This document shows, piece after piece, positions 23,022 through 30,473 of a stretch of DNA of 30,473 bases (position 1 is its first letter; the number at the start of each line of letters is the position of its first letter). Source of the DNA: CAZDAM01 sp964503595 (GTDB lineage Bacteria; Muiribacteriota; UBA6191). The translations under genes and the position numbers were made by a program. The notes under the pieces were generated by a model that saw only the letters and a list, made by a program, of their open reading frames with translations, was not told the origin of the DNA and ran no database searches. The stretch lies in NCBI GenBank assembly GCA_964503595.1, contig CAZDAM010000031.1, positions 1 to 30,473 of the forward strand, read 5' to 3'.

Positions 23022-25231
23022 TGCAAATCAGGCGTACCCGTCGTGGATCCATGCTTCTTCTGGCTATTGGAATGACCATACTGGTCAGTTTCTTAACGAC
23101 CAGCCAGCTGACCAATCTTCGGGTGGCAATGGATGCCCGTTATCGTACGGACTATGCCCGTATGGCAGACACGGCTGCCAGATCGGGACTGGATTATGGC
23201 TATGCCATGATCAAGAATACCCTGGATAGTGTTTCCATGGTAGGTCCCCGCTTTGTGACCCATTTCTGGGATACGAACTCGGCCTCAACGGGAGGAGTTG
23301 TGGCAGATGTTCCCCCTTACTGGCAGGAGGTTCTGAACCCCCAATATGACAGACGGGCTTTTCTGGATCGGGGTTTGAATGGAGCAAGTGCTGCAAACCA
23401 CACGGGAAACTGGGTGGGTACCGACTCTTACTGGACTCATTATCATGAAGAACCGGATGTAGATGATGACTGGACCAAGACAGATCCCGCGTCTGAAGTT
23501 CCCTGGCCCTTTGATTATACTTTGGCCAGGGCCTTTTATAGCGGCGCGGATCTTGATGCTTCTTCGAATCTGAAGGGGGTGCTGGACGGAGTCACGATCA
23601 ATTCCACGTATGCTCCCAGTGATGCCGGCGAGGGAGACTCGGGAGGGTTTGCGGCGTTTGCAGCCAATCGCCATTCCCGACTGCGGACCTGCCCGCGCTT
23701 TTCGGAAACCAACGATGGTGTCAATCTGGTGAATTACGTGTTTTATCCAGAAGAAAGCTATGCAGGTGCCTCAGGAAAAACCCAGTGTCATTATCTCAGG
23801 CTGCAGCAGGTTTACTCGGATTTGGGTGGAGTGCCCGCGGTCTATGATGATGCCAGGAATGAGGCTCAGAATACTCCTTGGACCCTTAAAAATACTCTTT
23901 CAGACGACTGGTATCTCGATGGACATTTTGGAGACAAGCGCTGGCATTATTACAATGCCTACAGCTTTTCAAACGTAAATTCAGGAACAGAAAATGTGAC
24001 GGCAGAAAGAGGAACGGGGGGGAGCATTGTCACGACCCGCTCTGATTTCACTCTTGATTCAACCGGAGGATTGGCAACTTTTGCGAATCACAGGAAGCAT
24101 CTTTTCGAGAGGCTTTTTTACTACCGGTTTGATAAGACTTTGAGCAAATATCCCCATGAACCGGGCGACTATACGCAGACTGATGCCCATATGCAGCAGG
24201 AAAGTGAAGACAATTACACGGTTCAGATGTTCACAGGACTGGACCTGGACTATCTCGACAATGGAGATACGGACTCAGAAAATCTGAAAAAGCATGATGA
24301 TTATGCTCTGATTCGGTACAAAACCATGTTCAAGCTTTGGATTACCCGGGACCAGGAAAAGGATGGATACAATTCCGAGGCGTTTTCCAAGCCAACGTCC
24401 TGGCCGATCAAAAAGAATTTTATGGGCTTTCCTTATAGACAGTGGGACGGCACAGCAATTAGTGGATCAAATTCGGATCTGCACCCGCTTTGGGTTCTTC
24501 CAAGAGAGACTGGAAAAATTTTTACAGGGCTACCTTCTCCTCGGGACGAAATCGACGTAACAAATACAAGCCTCTGGCGTCCGAATTATCTTCAGGACTT
24601 TATGGACAACGACGGTGATGGTGAGAGTTCGGATGCCTTGGGAGTATTGCAGTGGCCGGTACCTTATCTGGCTGTCCAGCGAGGAGATTACGATATTTTT
24701 GATATCAATTCCAGAGGTGTAGCTTCGAAGACCACTGTTCCACTACAGCGGGATGAATATACGAAGTTTACTTTGTGGTCCCTAGGGATGGTCGTGGTTC
24801 CAAATCTTGAAAGGCTCAGGGAAGTCAGAAATTATGCTGTCACGATTGTTCCGGAAAATGAGCAGAGAATCTCTGATTTTGATGTTGTTGCCAAGGTTCT
24901 CTACAGGATGGATTTCCTGGTGGATGTCCGGGGTCCGGATGTTCATGATCAGGGTAAGTATATTGATTATTCGGTAGATCTGGATGGAGCTGAAATCAAT
25001 CAGCAGTCCTATCGGATCAATTCTTATAATGGAGGTTACGGCCCCTGGATGTGCGGTGAATCTGGAACCGCGGCAGATTTGCATAATCCGGCCAACGAGC
25101 CCTTCTATGCTGCCCGTTTTATACCGATCTGTGATTTGGCTTCAGATACGTCCAAAACGGTTCTGATTGAGCCTAAAGGTATCATTATGCTGGGTCAGGA
25201 AAGAGTGGATTATCGTGCCTCCAAACTTTAG
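23021..25231 (+). CDS. Giant tip-type pseudopilin (GspK/PilX-like, 736 aa)
   Basis: N-terminus MQIRRTRRG then SMLLLAIGMTILVSFLTTSQ: a basic leader ending in Gly and a hydrophobic helix without Glu at +5, followed by RYRTDYARMADTAARSGLDY, which resembles the Ala/Arg-rich helix of GspK and PilX-type proteins. In type II systems GspK is the subunit lacking Glu5 and caps the tip, so a tip role is likely. At 736 residues it is more than twice the usual GspK length; the extra region is rich in Tyr, Asp, Trp and Asn. One loop, D529-N-D-G-D-G-E-S-S-D538, resembles a calcium-binding EF-hand or dockerin loop. It may carry an adhesin or substrate-binding function. GAGAGG six bases before the ATG supports the start. 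Confidence 0.82.
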   Translation: MQIRRTRRGSMLLLAIGMTILVSFLTTSQLTNLRVAMDARYRTDYARMADTAARSGLDYGYAMIKNTLDSVSMVGPRFVTHFWDTNSASTGGVVADVPPYWQEVLNPQYDRRAFLDRGLNGASAANHTGNWVGTDSYWTHYHEEPDVDDDWTKTDPASEVPWPFDYTLARAFYSGADLDASSNLKGVLDGVTINSTYAPSDAGEGDSGGFAAFAANRHSRLRTCPRFSETNDGVNLVNYVFYPEESYAGASGKTQCHYLRLQQVYSDLGGVPAVYDDARNEAQNTPWTLKNTLSDDWYLDGHFGDKRWHYYNAYSFSNVNSGTENVTAERGTGGSIVTTRSDFTLDSTGGLATFANHRKHLFERLFYYRFDKTLSKYPHEPGDYTQTDAHMQQESEDNYTVQMFTGLDLDYLDNGDTDSENLKKHDDYALIRYKTMFKLWITRDQEKDGYNSEAFSKPTSWPIKKNFMGFPYRQWDGTAISGSNSDLHPLWVLPRETGKIFTGLPSPRDEIDVTNTSLWRPNYLQDFMDNDGDGESSDALGVLQWPVPYLAVQRGDYDIFDINSRGVASKTTVPLQRDEYTKFTLWSLGMVVVPNLERLREVRNYAVTIVPENEQRISDFDVVAKVLYRMDFLVDVRGPDVHDQGKYIDYSVDLDGAEINQQSYRINSYNGGYGPWMCGESGTAADLHNPANEPFYAARFIPICDLASDTSKTVLIEPKGIIMLGQERVDYRASKL

Positions 25232-26066
25232 AAAAGGCTTTACGCTGATCGAGTTGATTGCGGTTGTCACGATTCTGGGAATTATGGCATCCGGAGCAGC
25301 GTACAGCATCAATCAGGCTTTAAGGGTTCATCGTCAGCGTCAGGCCGCTGAATTACTGGGAAACCTGATTCGTTCCGTGCGGACCAATGCATTGTCTCTT
25401 GAAGTCGATACTTCAAACCCTCTGTATTTTCATCAAGGAAAGCCAACCCGCAATGCTTTTGCTCTGTATTTTTGCCAGGGCTGGGTTCTTGCGGATCCGT
25501 ATCAGACAAACTCCCTGAAGGACACGGTAGGCACTGGAAGTGGCAGCAGTGATGGCTATAACTATAGTTACTCTGTGCTTGCAGTCAATGATCCAGGATA
25601 TGAAACTACAAAAAGGATCCAGGGGCCGGATCTCGGTTTTGGTGAGGGAGATGATGCTGTTTCTTCCTTGAGTCTAATCGAGAATGGGGTGAGCTTAACC
25701 GGAAATCTCAGAATCCGGAACGAATTCATTAACCTTCCTGAAGGAACCTGGCTGCGTTATGGGGGGGCAGGAGACAATACTTTTGAATCTACAGGCGGGG
25801 CCGTTCAGGGCTGCCAGTATGTTACCTATGACAGCCTCGGAAATCTGAACCTGAAGATTGGGACCGGGGCTTTTCCGGGAGCCTGGACCTCTTCCGGCTT
25901 CAATGGGAAACCTGCTTATATTGGTATCGTTTCAGGTTCCGCAGATCTGGTTCAGTGGGACAGTTCCATCAGCCCATTATTTGTCGATTTACGAACTGGG
26001 GATGTGGTCCACCAGATGGAAGAGTTTGATAAGGTCCAGTCTACTTTCCCTCTGTTTCAGAATTAA
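25215..26066 (+). CDS. Minor pseudopilin (GspH-like)
   Basis: A prepilin-like protein of 283 residues. From a GTG at 25215 the leader is MPPNFRKG, then FTLIELIAVVTILGIMASGA with Glu at +5, and an RQRQAAELLGNLIRSVRTNA segment typical of GspH/FimU (AAxxLxxxLRxARxEA). The earlier in-frame ATG at 25167 would add an unusual 16 residues, so GTG is preferred; an AGGAAAG stretch lies about ten or more bases upstream. It overlaps the end of the giant pseudopilin gene by 17 bases and overlaps the converging Wzy-like gene by 26 bases at the other end, with no terminator visible between them. It completes a set of five prepilins, as in GspGHIJK or the FimU-PilVWX minor pilins. Confidence 0.85.
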   Translation: MPPNFRKGFTLIELIAVVTILGIMASGAAYSINQALRVHRQRQAAELLGNLIRSVRTNALSLEVDTSNPLYFHQGKPTRNAFALYFCQGWVLADPYQTNSLKDTVGTGSGSSDGYNYSYSVLAVNDPGYETTKRIQGPDLGFGEGDDAVSSLSLIENGVSLTGNLRIRNEFINLPEGTWLRYGGAGDNTFESTGGAVQGCQYVTYDSLGNLNLKIGTGAFPGAWTSSGFNGKPAYIGIVSGSADLVQWDSSISPLFVDLRTGDVVHQMEEFDKVQSTFPLFQN

Positions 26067-27714
26067 GATACTTTTCCCTGAAAGTTGTGTTGCGAAAGCT
26101 CAGGTTTCTGGCATGCTCCAGAGATTCCTGCCGGGCAGGGGTATCTCCCAGTTTTTCGTAGATTTCGGCTTTGGCCAGCCACAGCTTTTCTTCGTAGGGG
26201 TGAAAGTCCAAAGCCCGCTCGAGAAGTCTTAAGGCTTCATCATACTCGTGGGCAAGGCTTAAGGCCCCGGCCTGCCAGTATTCCACCAGAGCCCAGCCAG
26301 GGAAAAGGCGGATCAGGCGGGTTCCAAGGGCAGTTGCTCTTTCGGTTTCTCCCAGTTCAACGAAATATTGGAGGGCGGCATATTCGATCAGGGCCTTGTC
26401 CGGCATAAGGTTCTGGTGGATGCTCTTCTCGACTCTGGCTGTTGCTGTGGTTTTCCGGCGCATGCCTTCCCTGAGCATCTGATATTCCTTCTGCTGGATC
26501 TGCATGTTTGTGAAGGCCAGAAAAAACAGGGGGGCAAACACCCATGAGGAAATGGGGTTCAGAAGTTTTTCTTCGCACCTGTGATGAAGGGATTGCATGG
26601 AGGTCGGGGTGTTTTCGGGTGGAGAAAGATGGGCGAGGAAGAGAATGAAAAGTGCCTGGGATGTTGGGTAGTTCAGGTGGACATCAACAAGAGAGGCCAG
26701 GAGGAGAATGAACAGGGCACTACGGGATTTGGAAGGTTTGGAACGTTTCAGAAGAAACAGAAACCAGAAGATCAGGGCCAGCATGTGCCAGCCTGATTCC
26801 ACGATGAACTCCAATGGGGCACAGTGGGCCCGGAACAGGCTGTGTTTTTCCGGGTTTGGAAACCAGAACTGAAGGTCTTCAGAAGCGAAGCGATGAATGC
26901 CGTAGGCATGGATTCCGGCTCCCATTCCCAGAGGATAGTTCTTCAGGGCCAGGAGCTCGGTCTTGAGAACGGCGAGCCGGATTGCAGTGGTGGGAGTTGT
27001 CTGGTAGCGGAATTCTTCCATGGGGCTTTTGTTTAGGGGAAAGAAATAGAACCAGATCGCTCCAGCAGCAAAGAGGAGAAGCAGGAAGAGAAAGAAGCGG
27101 GTGTCCTTCCGGCGAAGCTGGGCAATCACCAGGAGGAAAAGCAGGATAGCGGCTGTGCGGGAAGAGGAGTAAAGGACACAGAAGACTGTCGGTAGGGCCA
27201 TGAGAAGAGGCAGTCGGGAGATTTTTTGCGTCTGCCATTCGTAGGCCAGACAGGCCACGGCATAGATACCTAAAAAATTAGGATGAAAGAAGCCCGCATT
27301 CAGACGTTCCTGAAGGACCGGGAAGAGATCGAGGCCGAAGAGCTGGAACAAGGCCATGCAGCTCATTGAGACGAGGAGCCCTCGGATACCGGCTTGAAGC
27401 AGGTTTTGAGAAATTGGCCACCGCCAGTAATGTAAAAATCCAAGGCCGAGAAGGATTTCCCAGAGCAGGGTTGGGAGTCCGTAGGAGAAGTAGGGGGGTT
27501 GGAGAAAAAGAGAAAGACAGCGGCTGCAGACCCATAGCCCGAGGCAGAGTTCAAGGTGAACCCAGGGTTTTCGGGCGGGTTTATCCTTACGGCTTAGCCA
27601 GAAAAAACACAGGATGGCGGCAAACAGAAACTGGCGCAGAGTGAAGGCATCCTGCTCCGGGATCCTGATAACGGGAAGCAGGATGAGCCAGAGAACGGTC
27701 AAGACCGCGATCAT
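26041..27714 (-). CDS. O-antigen ligase/Wzy-family membrane protein with TPR tail
   Basis: A polytopic inner-membrane protein of 557 residues. About ten to twelve hydrophobic segments fill residues 1-365 and 390-405. Motifs of the O-antigen ligase/polymerase (Wzy_C, PF04932) family are visible: RLNAGFFHPNFLGIYA (138-152), SSSRTAAILLFL (183-194), GMGAGIHAYG (263-272) and AHCAPLEFIVESGW (296-309), the periplasmic loop with the catalytic His. Residues about 425-545 form a TPR-like region. The family includes polysaccharide polymerases, lipid A-core ligases and PglL/PilO enzymes that transfer glycans onto pilins. Its ATG overlaps the end of the radical SAM/GT2 gene (ATGA), so the two are coupled. 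Being next to the pilin operon, a pilin glycan ligase is possible but not proven. Confidence 0.82.
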   Translation of the reverse strand: MIAVLTVLWLILLPVIRIPEQDAFTLRQFLFAAILCFFWLSRKDKPARKPWVHLELCLGLWVCSRCLSLFLQPPYFSYGLPTLLWEILLGLGFLHYWRWPISQNLLQAGIRGLLVSMSCMALFQLFGLDLFPVLQERLNAGFFHPNFLGIYAVACLAYEWQTQKISRLPLLMALPTVFCVLYSSSRTAAILLFLLVIAQLRRKDTRFFLFLLLLFAAGAIWFYFFPLNKSPMEEFRYQTTPTTAIRLAVLKTELLALKNYPLGMGAGIHAYGIHRFASEDLQFWFPNPEKHSLFRAHCAPLEFIVESGWHMLALIFWFLFLLKRSKPSKSRSALFILLLASLVDVHLNYPTSQALFILFLAHLSPPENTPTSMQSLHHRCEEKLLNPISSWVFAPLFFLAFTNMQIQQKEYQMLREGMRRKTTATARVEKSIHQNLMPDKALIEYAALQYFVELGETERATALGTRLIRLFPGWALVEYWQAGALSLAHEYDEALRLLERALDFHPYEEKLWLAKAEIYEKLGDTPARQESLEHARNLSFRNTTFREKYLNSETEGK

Positions 27715-30137
27715 GAATTTTCGGTCTGGGCCCGGCTCAACTGAATATGGTTATCATCCAGTTTGGAGGCACGAAAACGCCTGGTCAGAGTCAGATTCTG
27801 ATCTCCAAAATCCAGCAGACGATCGAATTCCTCATCCGTTATACGGCGAGCTCCTAAAATGACTTTACGTCCTGGAAGGCTCTTTTTGGCCAGTTTGAAG
27901 CCGGCCAAGCTACCCTTGAGAAAGGCCAGAGTGTGGTGGCCGGTGAGAATATGGCGGGCCACTGATTTGAGGAAGTGAAGTCCGATAGCAAAGGCATTCT
28001 GTTTCAGGGTGGATTTTGGGAAAGTACGGATTAGTACCGGGAGCCAGTTTTTGGCGACGTGAAAGGTCTTGAGGCCGGGCATGGTACCGGTGATGGCAGA
28101 TCCCAGGTGGTGAACAACCGCATCAGGGTCATACACACATTTATAGCCCTTAAGCTGGCAGCGCAGACTGTATTCCACATCTTCCAGATAAAGGAAGAAA
28201 TCCTCGGAAAAGTCACCGACATCGTCCAGGACTTCTTTCTTGTACATGCATCCTGCAGCAGTGGCTCCCATAACCCAGCGTTTACGCTCGAATTCCGGTG
28301 ATATCACGCAGCCATTGCCGATATTGAAGGCCCGTCCGGAGTTGGTGATGGCATCTCCGGCTGAATCCAGTACGTCAGGGCGGTTGTACTGCATGATTCT
28401 TGAGGCGGCAAAGCCAACACGGGGATCTTCTTCGATTGAGACCATCAGACGGGCAGCCCAGTCGGATTCGGCTTTGGTATCGGGGTTCAGGAGCCCGATA
28501 TATTGTCCTCGGGCGATTTTGATGCCCGCATTGACAGCATGGGAAAAGCCATAATTGCGAGAAAGCTCCAAAAGGCGGACATCGGGGAAATGGCTTTTGA
28601 TGATTTCACGGCTCTTGTCTTCGCTGCCATTATCCACAACAATGACTTCAATATTGGGATGGGACTGGGACAGGGCCGATGAAACAGCATTGCGGATAAA
28701 GGCTTCACCATTGAAATTGGGAATGATGATGGAGACCATCGAGCGCTTTGCTGCAGTAAAGCCGGGGGTCATGCGGGGCATCTGTTTGGCCCGGTGAATC
28801 ATCCATCGGTTCTGGGCATAGGCGACGAATTCTTCGAGTTCATCAGCACTCATGGTCTCGGTACGGACGACCGAGGTTCTGAATCCATCTGCGTTGGTGA
28901 CCTTATCGACCAGGTGTCCTTTTTCTTCCAGATGTTCCATGAATTTGGAGCCTGGAAAGGGGGCCGCGACTGTCATCTGAAGAGACCAGGGATTGAGAGA
29001 AAGAGCCATGTCCAGAGTTTTCTGGGCCGTTTCTCTGGTTTCTCCCGGAAGGCCGAACATAAATGTCAGGTGAGTCCGTATCCCATAATTATGAACCAGG
29101 TTGATGTTTTCAACCGCTTTTTTGAGGCTGAGGTTTTTCTGGATATTTTTGATGGCGTCCTGATCTGCAGACTCAAGGCCGAATTTCAGGGCATGAACTC
29201 CGGATTCCCGCATCAGGCGGACAAGTTTTTCATCAACGAGATCGGCGCGGGACATAGCAGCCCATGGCACTTTGAGACCACGACGAATCAATTCTTCACA
29301 GAAGGCGGCAATGCGTTTCTTGTTGACGTTGAAGGTGTCATCATCAAAGTAAACGGATTTAAAGCCCCATTCCGTAATCAGCCATTCGAATTCGTCAGCC
29401 AGATCGTGGATGTCACGGGTACGGTAGTCATTATTTCCGTACATGATCTGGGGCCAGGCACAGAAGATACATTTGTAGGGACAGCCCCGAGAGGCCCACA
29501 TCTGAACGGACGGAGTAGCAATATTGCCTGGTTCATCATGGTAGTTCAGCATGGGCAGCTGATCGCGGGAGGGCCAGGGATAGATATTGATGTCAGGAGC
29601 GAGAGTGCGGCGTTCAAAGCCGCTGAAGGTTCCATCATCCTTCATAAAGGCGACTCCGGGCAGCTTATCAAAAGCCGTCTTGTTTTCCAGGTGTTCGATC
29701 AGGTCCAGAAGGGATTCTTCGTATTCTCCGACCAGACAGTAATCGACCTGGGGGTTTTCCCGGTTGAAGTCCTCTTTTTGCATTTCACTGGCCAGACCCA
29801 TGAAGACGACAGTGACGCCGGGGTGGTCTTGTTTCAGTCTTCGGGCAATGGTCAGATCGTTTTCCAGAGAAAAGGAGGAAATCTCCATGCCGATCAGATC
29901 CGGCTTGATTTCTCTGATTTTGCGATAAAACTCCTCATGCTCCATTTTGTGGGCAAGGCAATCCAGCAGGACAGGTTTTCTTCCGTGTTTCTCCAGCCAG
30001 GAGGTAGCGTGAGCCAGAAAGAAGGGGAAGGGCATGTACTGGACGCTTTCCTCTTCGAAGTGAGGCCACCGGGAGCCAGCACGAACCCCGTAGAAGCCCT
30101 TTTTGGTCCAGGGTGGATTGGTCAGAAGAATTTTCAT
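27711..30137 (-). CDS. Radical SAM (B12-binding) - glycosyltransferase GT2 fusion
   Basis: An 808-residue fusion. Residues about 1-150 are a B12-binding-like domain (KILLTNPPW, then IREIKPDLIGMEI), followed by a radical SAM core with the iron-sulfur motif C219-x3-C223-x2-C226 (RGCPYKCIFC) and features such as VYFDDDTFNVN, LKFGLESAD and TFMFGLPGETRE. From about 467 a family 2 glycosyltransferase begins: VSIIIPNFNGEAFIRNAVSS, VIVVDNGSEDKS, the metal-site region LLNPDTKAE (D553) and YLEDVEYSLR (650-659). The radical SAM half could methylate or otherwise modify a sugar, lipid or peptide while the GT2 half adds a sugar, but the substrate is unknown. AGGAGG upstream fixes the ATG. It ends in ATGA overlap with the Wzy-like gene. 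A long frame without internal stops argues against an assembly artefact. Confidence 0.88.
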   Translation of the reverse strand: MKILLTNPPWTKKGFYGVRAGSRWPHFEEESVQYMPFPFFLAHATSWLEKHGRKPVLLDCLAHKMEHEEFYRKIREIKPDLIGMEISSFSLENDLTIARRLKQDHPGVTVVFMGLASEMQKEDFNRENPQVDYCLVGEYEESLLDLIEHLENKTAFDKLPGVAFMKDDGTFSGFERRTLAPDINIYPWPSRDQLPMLNYHDEPGNIATPSVQMWASRGCPYKCIFCAWPQIMYGNNDYRTRDIHDLADEFEWLITEWGFKSVYFDDDTFNVNKKRIAAFCEELIRRGLKVPWAAMSRADLVDEKLVRLMRESGVHALKFGLESADQDAIKNIQKNLSLKKAVENINLVHNYGIRTHLTFMFGLPGETRETAQKTLDMALSLNPWSLQMTVAAPFPGSKFMEHLEEKGHLVDKVTNADGFRTSVVRTETMSADELEEFVAYAQNRWMIHRAKQMPRMTPGFTAAKRSMVSIIIPNFNGEAFIRNAVSSALSQSHPNIEVIVVDNGSEDKSREIIKSHFPDVRLLELSRNYGFSHAVNAGIKIARGQYIGLLNPDTKAESDWAARLMVSIEEDPRVGFAASRIMQYNRPDVLDSAGDAITNSGRAFNIGNGCVISPEFERKRWVMGATAAGCMYKKEVLDDVGDFSEDFFLYLEDVEYSLRCQLKGYKCVYDPDAVVHHLGSAITGTMPGLKTFHVAKNWLPVLIRTFPKSTLKQNAFAIGLHFLKSVARHILTGHHTLAFLKGSLAGFKLAKKSLPGRKVILGARRITDEEFDRLLDFGDQNLTLTRRFRASKLDDNHIQLSRAQTENS

Positions 30138-30191
30138 CGGTAATGCCTCCTGTCATTCATTCTAGCAGATGAGTTCAGAACCTTAGCGATT

Positions 30192-30473
30192 CTAGACGTA
30201 AATCACGGTTTTCTCTCTTCTGCGTATGGCCGAGTAGACCCAGAAATTCCCGATCCCGGTAGAAAATTCAGTGAGATGCAGATGGGGAACGACAGAAAAA
30301 ATATGCGACCCGGTACCACAGAAGATGGAAGGAGGAGTGATATTGGTGGTAATTCCCAGGCGGCTCAAAGAAGCACTGGCTCTTGCTCCAACCAGGTTCC
30401 CCATTTCCGCGACGACTTCGCGGGTGAGTTCCTCATCCACGCTATCCGGGTCCAGGTCGATTTTACGGGCCAG
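30192..30473 (-). CDS. CheX-like chemotaxis phosphatase fragment (5' end off window)
   Basis: The frame is open to the window edge, so the N-terminus is missing; the visible 93 residues run LARKIDLDPDSVDEELTREV then EMGNLVGARASASLSRLG, ITPPSIFCGTGS and a beta-rich end. The E-x-GN-x3-G-x-A pattern followed by a PP-x-I-x-G segment is typical of the CheC/CheX/FliY phosphatase family, in which E and N of the ExxN-type motif dephosphorylate CheY-P. CheX has a single such motif and is often a short stand-alone protein. A GTG at 30440 could look like a start but conserved sequence continues upstream, so I treat it as partial. It would link this locus to a response-regulator pathway, possibly pilus-based movement, but no CheY or CheA is in the window. 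Confidence 0.7.
   Translation of the reverse strand: MARKIDLDPDSVDEELTREVVAEMGNLVGARASASLSRLGITTNITPPSIFCGTGSHIFSVVPHLHLTEFSTGIGNFWVYSAIRRREKTVIYV

Noticed and set aside
28794..30143. 449-codon plus-strand frame
   Set aside because: Antisense to the radical SAM domain, which has an intact CxxxCxxC motif.
1..30473. CRISPR arrays, insertion sequences, phage genes, tRNA or rRNA genes
   Set aside because: No regularly spaced direct repeats, transposase or integrase motifs, tRNA T-loop signatures or rRNA-like sequence were seen on either strand.

Overview
The window looks like a fragment of a diderm (outer-membrane) bacterium of roughly even base composition, probably from an uncultivated lineage assembled from a metagenome: it has a secretin, lipoprotein signals, a DUF2225 protein, a CheX-like protein and an exactly 100-base N gap typical of scaffolding. 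I cannot fix the phylum from sequence alone; lineages rich in type IV pilus-like genes such as Riflebacteria, Omnitrophica or Elusimicrobia would fit, but this is only a guess.

Layout. (1) 1-3581: the ClpB disaggregase on the minus strand, divergent from a small MerR-type regulator. (2) 3664-7587: a plus-strand run with a DUF2225 zinc-ribbon/TPR protein, a small helical unknown, a HAMP-only membrane protein and a large TPR lipoprotein. (3) 15439-7591, minus strand: a pilus or type II secretion-like operon in the order secretin (with an internal assembly gap), lipoprotein, GspE/PilB ATPase, GspF/PilC platform, a secreted protein with a degenerate repeated motif, and a secreted TPR protein. (4) 15586-20241, plus strand: a second HAMP-only membrane protein, CoaE, an unusual sensor kinase (membrane anchor, TPR-like region, dead protein-kinase fold, GHKL ATPase) and an NtrC-class sigma-54 activator. 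(5) 20397-26066, plus strand: five prepilin-like genes (one probable major pilin, four minor, including a 736-residue tip-type subunit) behind a good sigma-54 promoter match and a dyad. (6) 30473-26041, minus strand: a CheX-like fragment, a radical SAM/glycosyltransferase fusion and a Wzy/O-antigen-ligase-like protein with a TPR tail.

How the parts may work together. The sensor and activator lie directly upstream of the pilin operon and resemble a PilS-PilR circuit; the activator carries GAFTGA, so it should drive the -24/-12 promoter at 20316-20333. The divergent machinery operon would supply the ATPase, platform and outer-membrane pore, and the five prepilins the fibre or pseudopilus. Two stacked hairpins after the first pilin suggest that its transcript is made in excess over the minor pilins. 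The glycosyltransferase and ligase genes at the right end make surface-glycan assembly, possibly including pilin glycosylation, a reasonable but untested inference.

The most unusual items are the pseudokinase-histidine kinase hybrid, the repeat-bearing secreted protein in the machinery operon, the giant tip pseudopilin, the radical SAM-GT2 fusion, the attenuator-like leader between pilins, and the pair of HAMP-only paralogs beside TPR and pilus genes.
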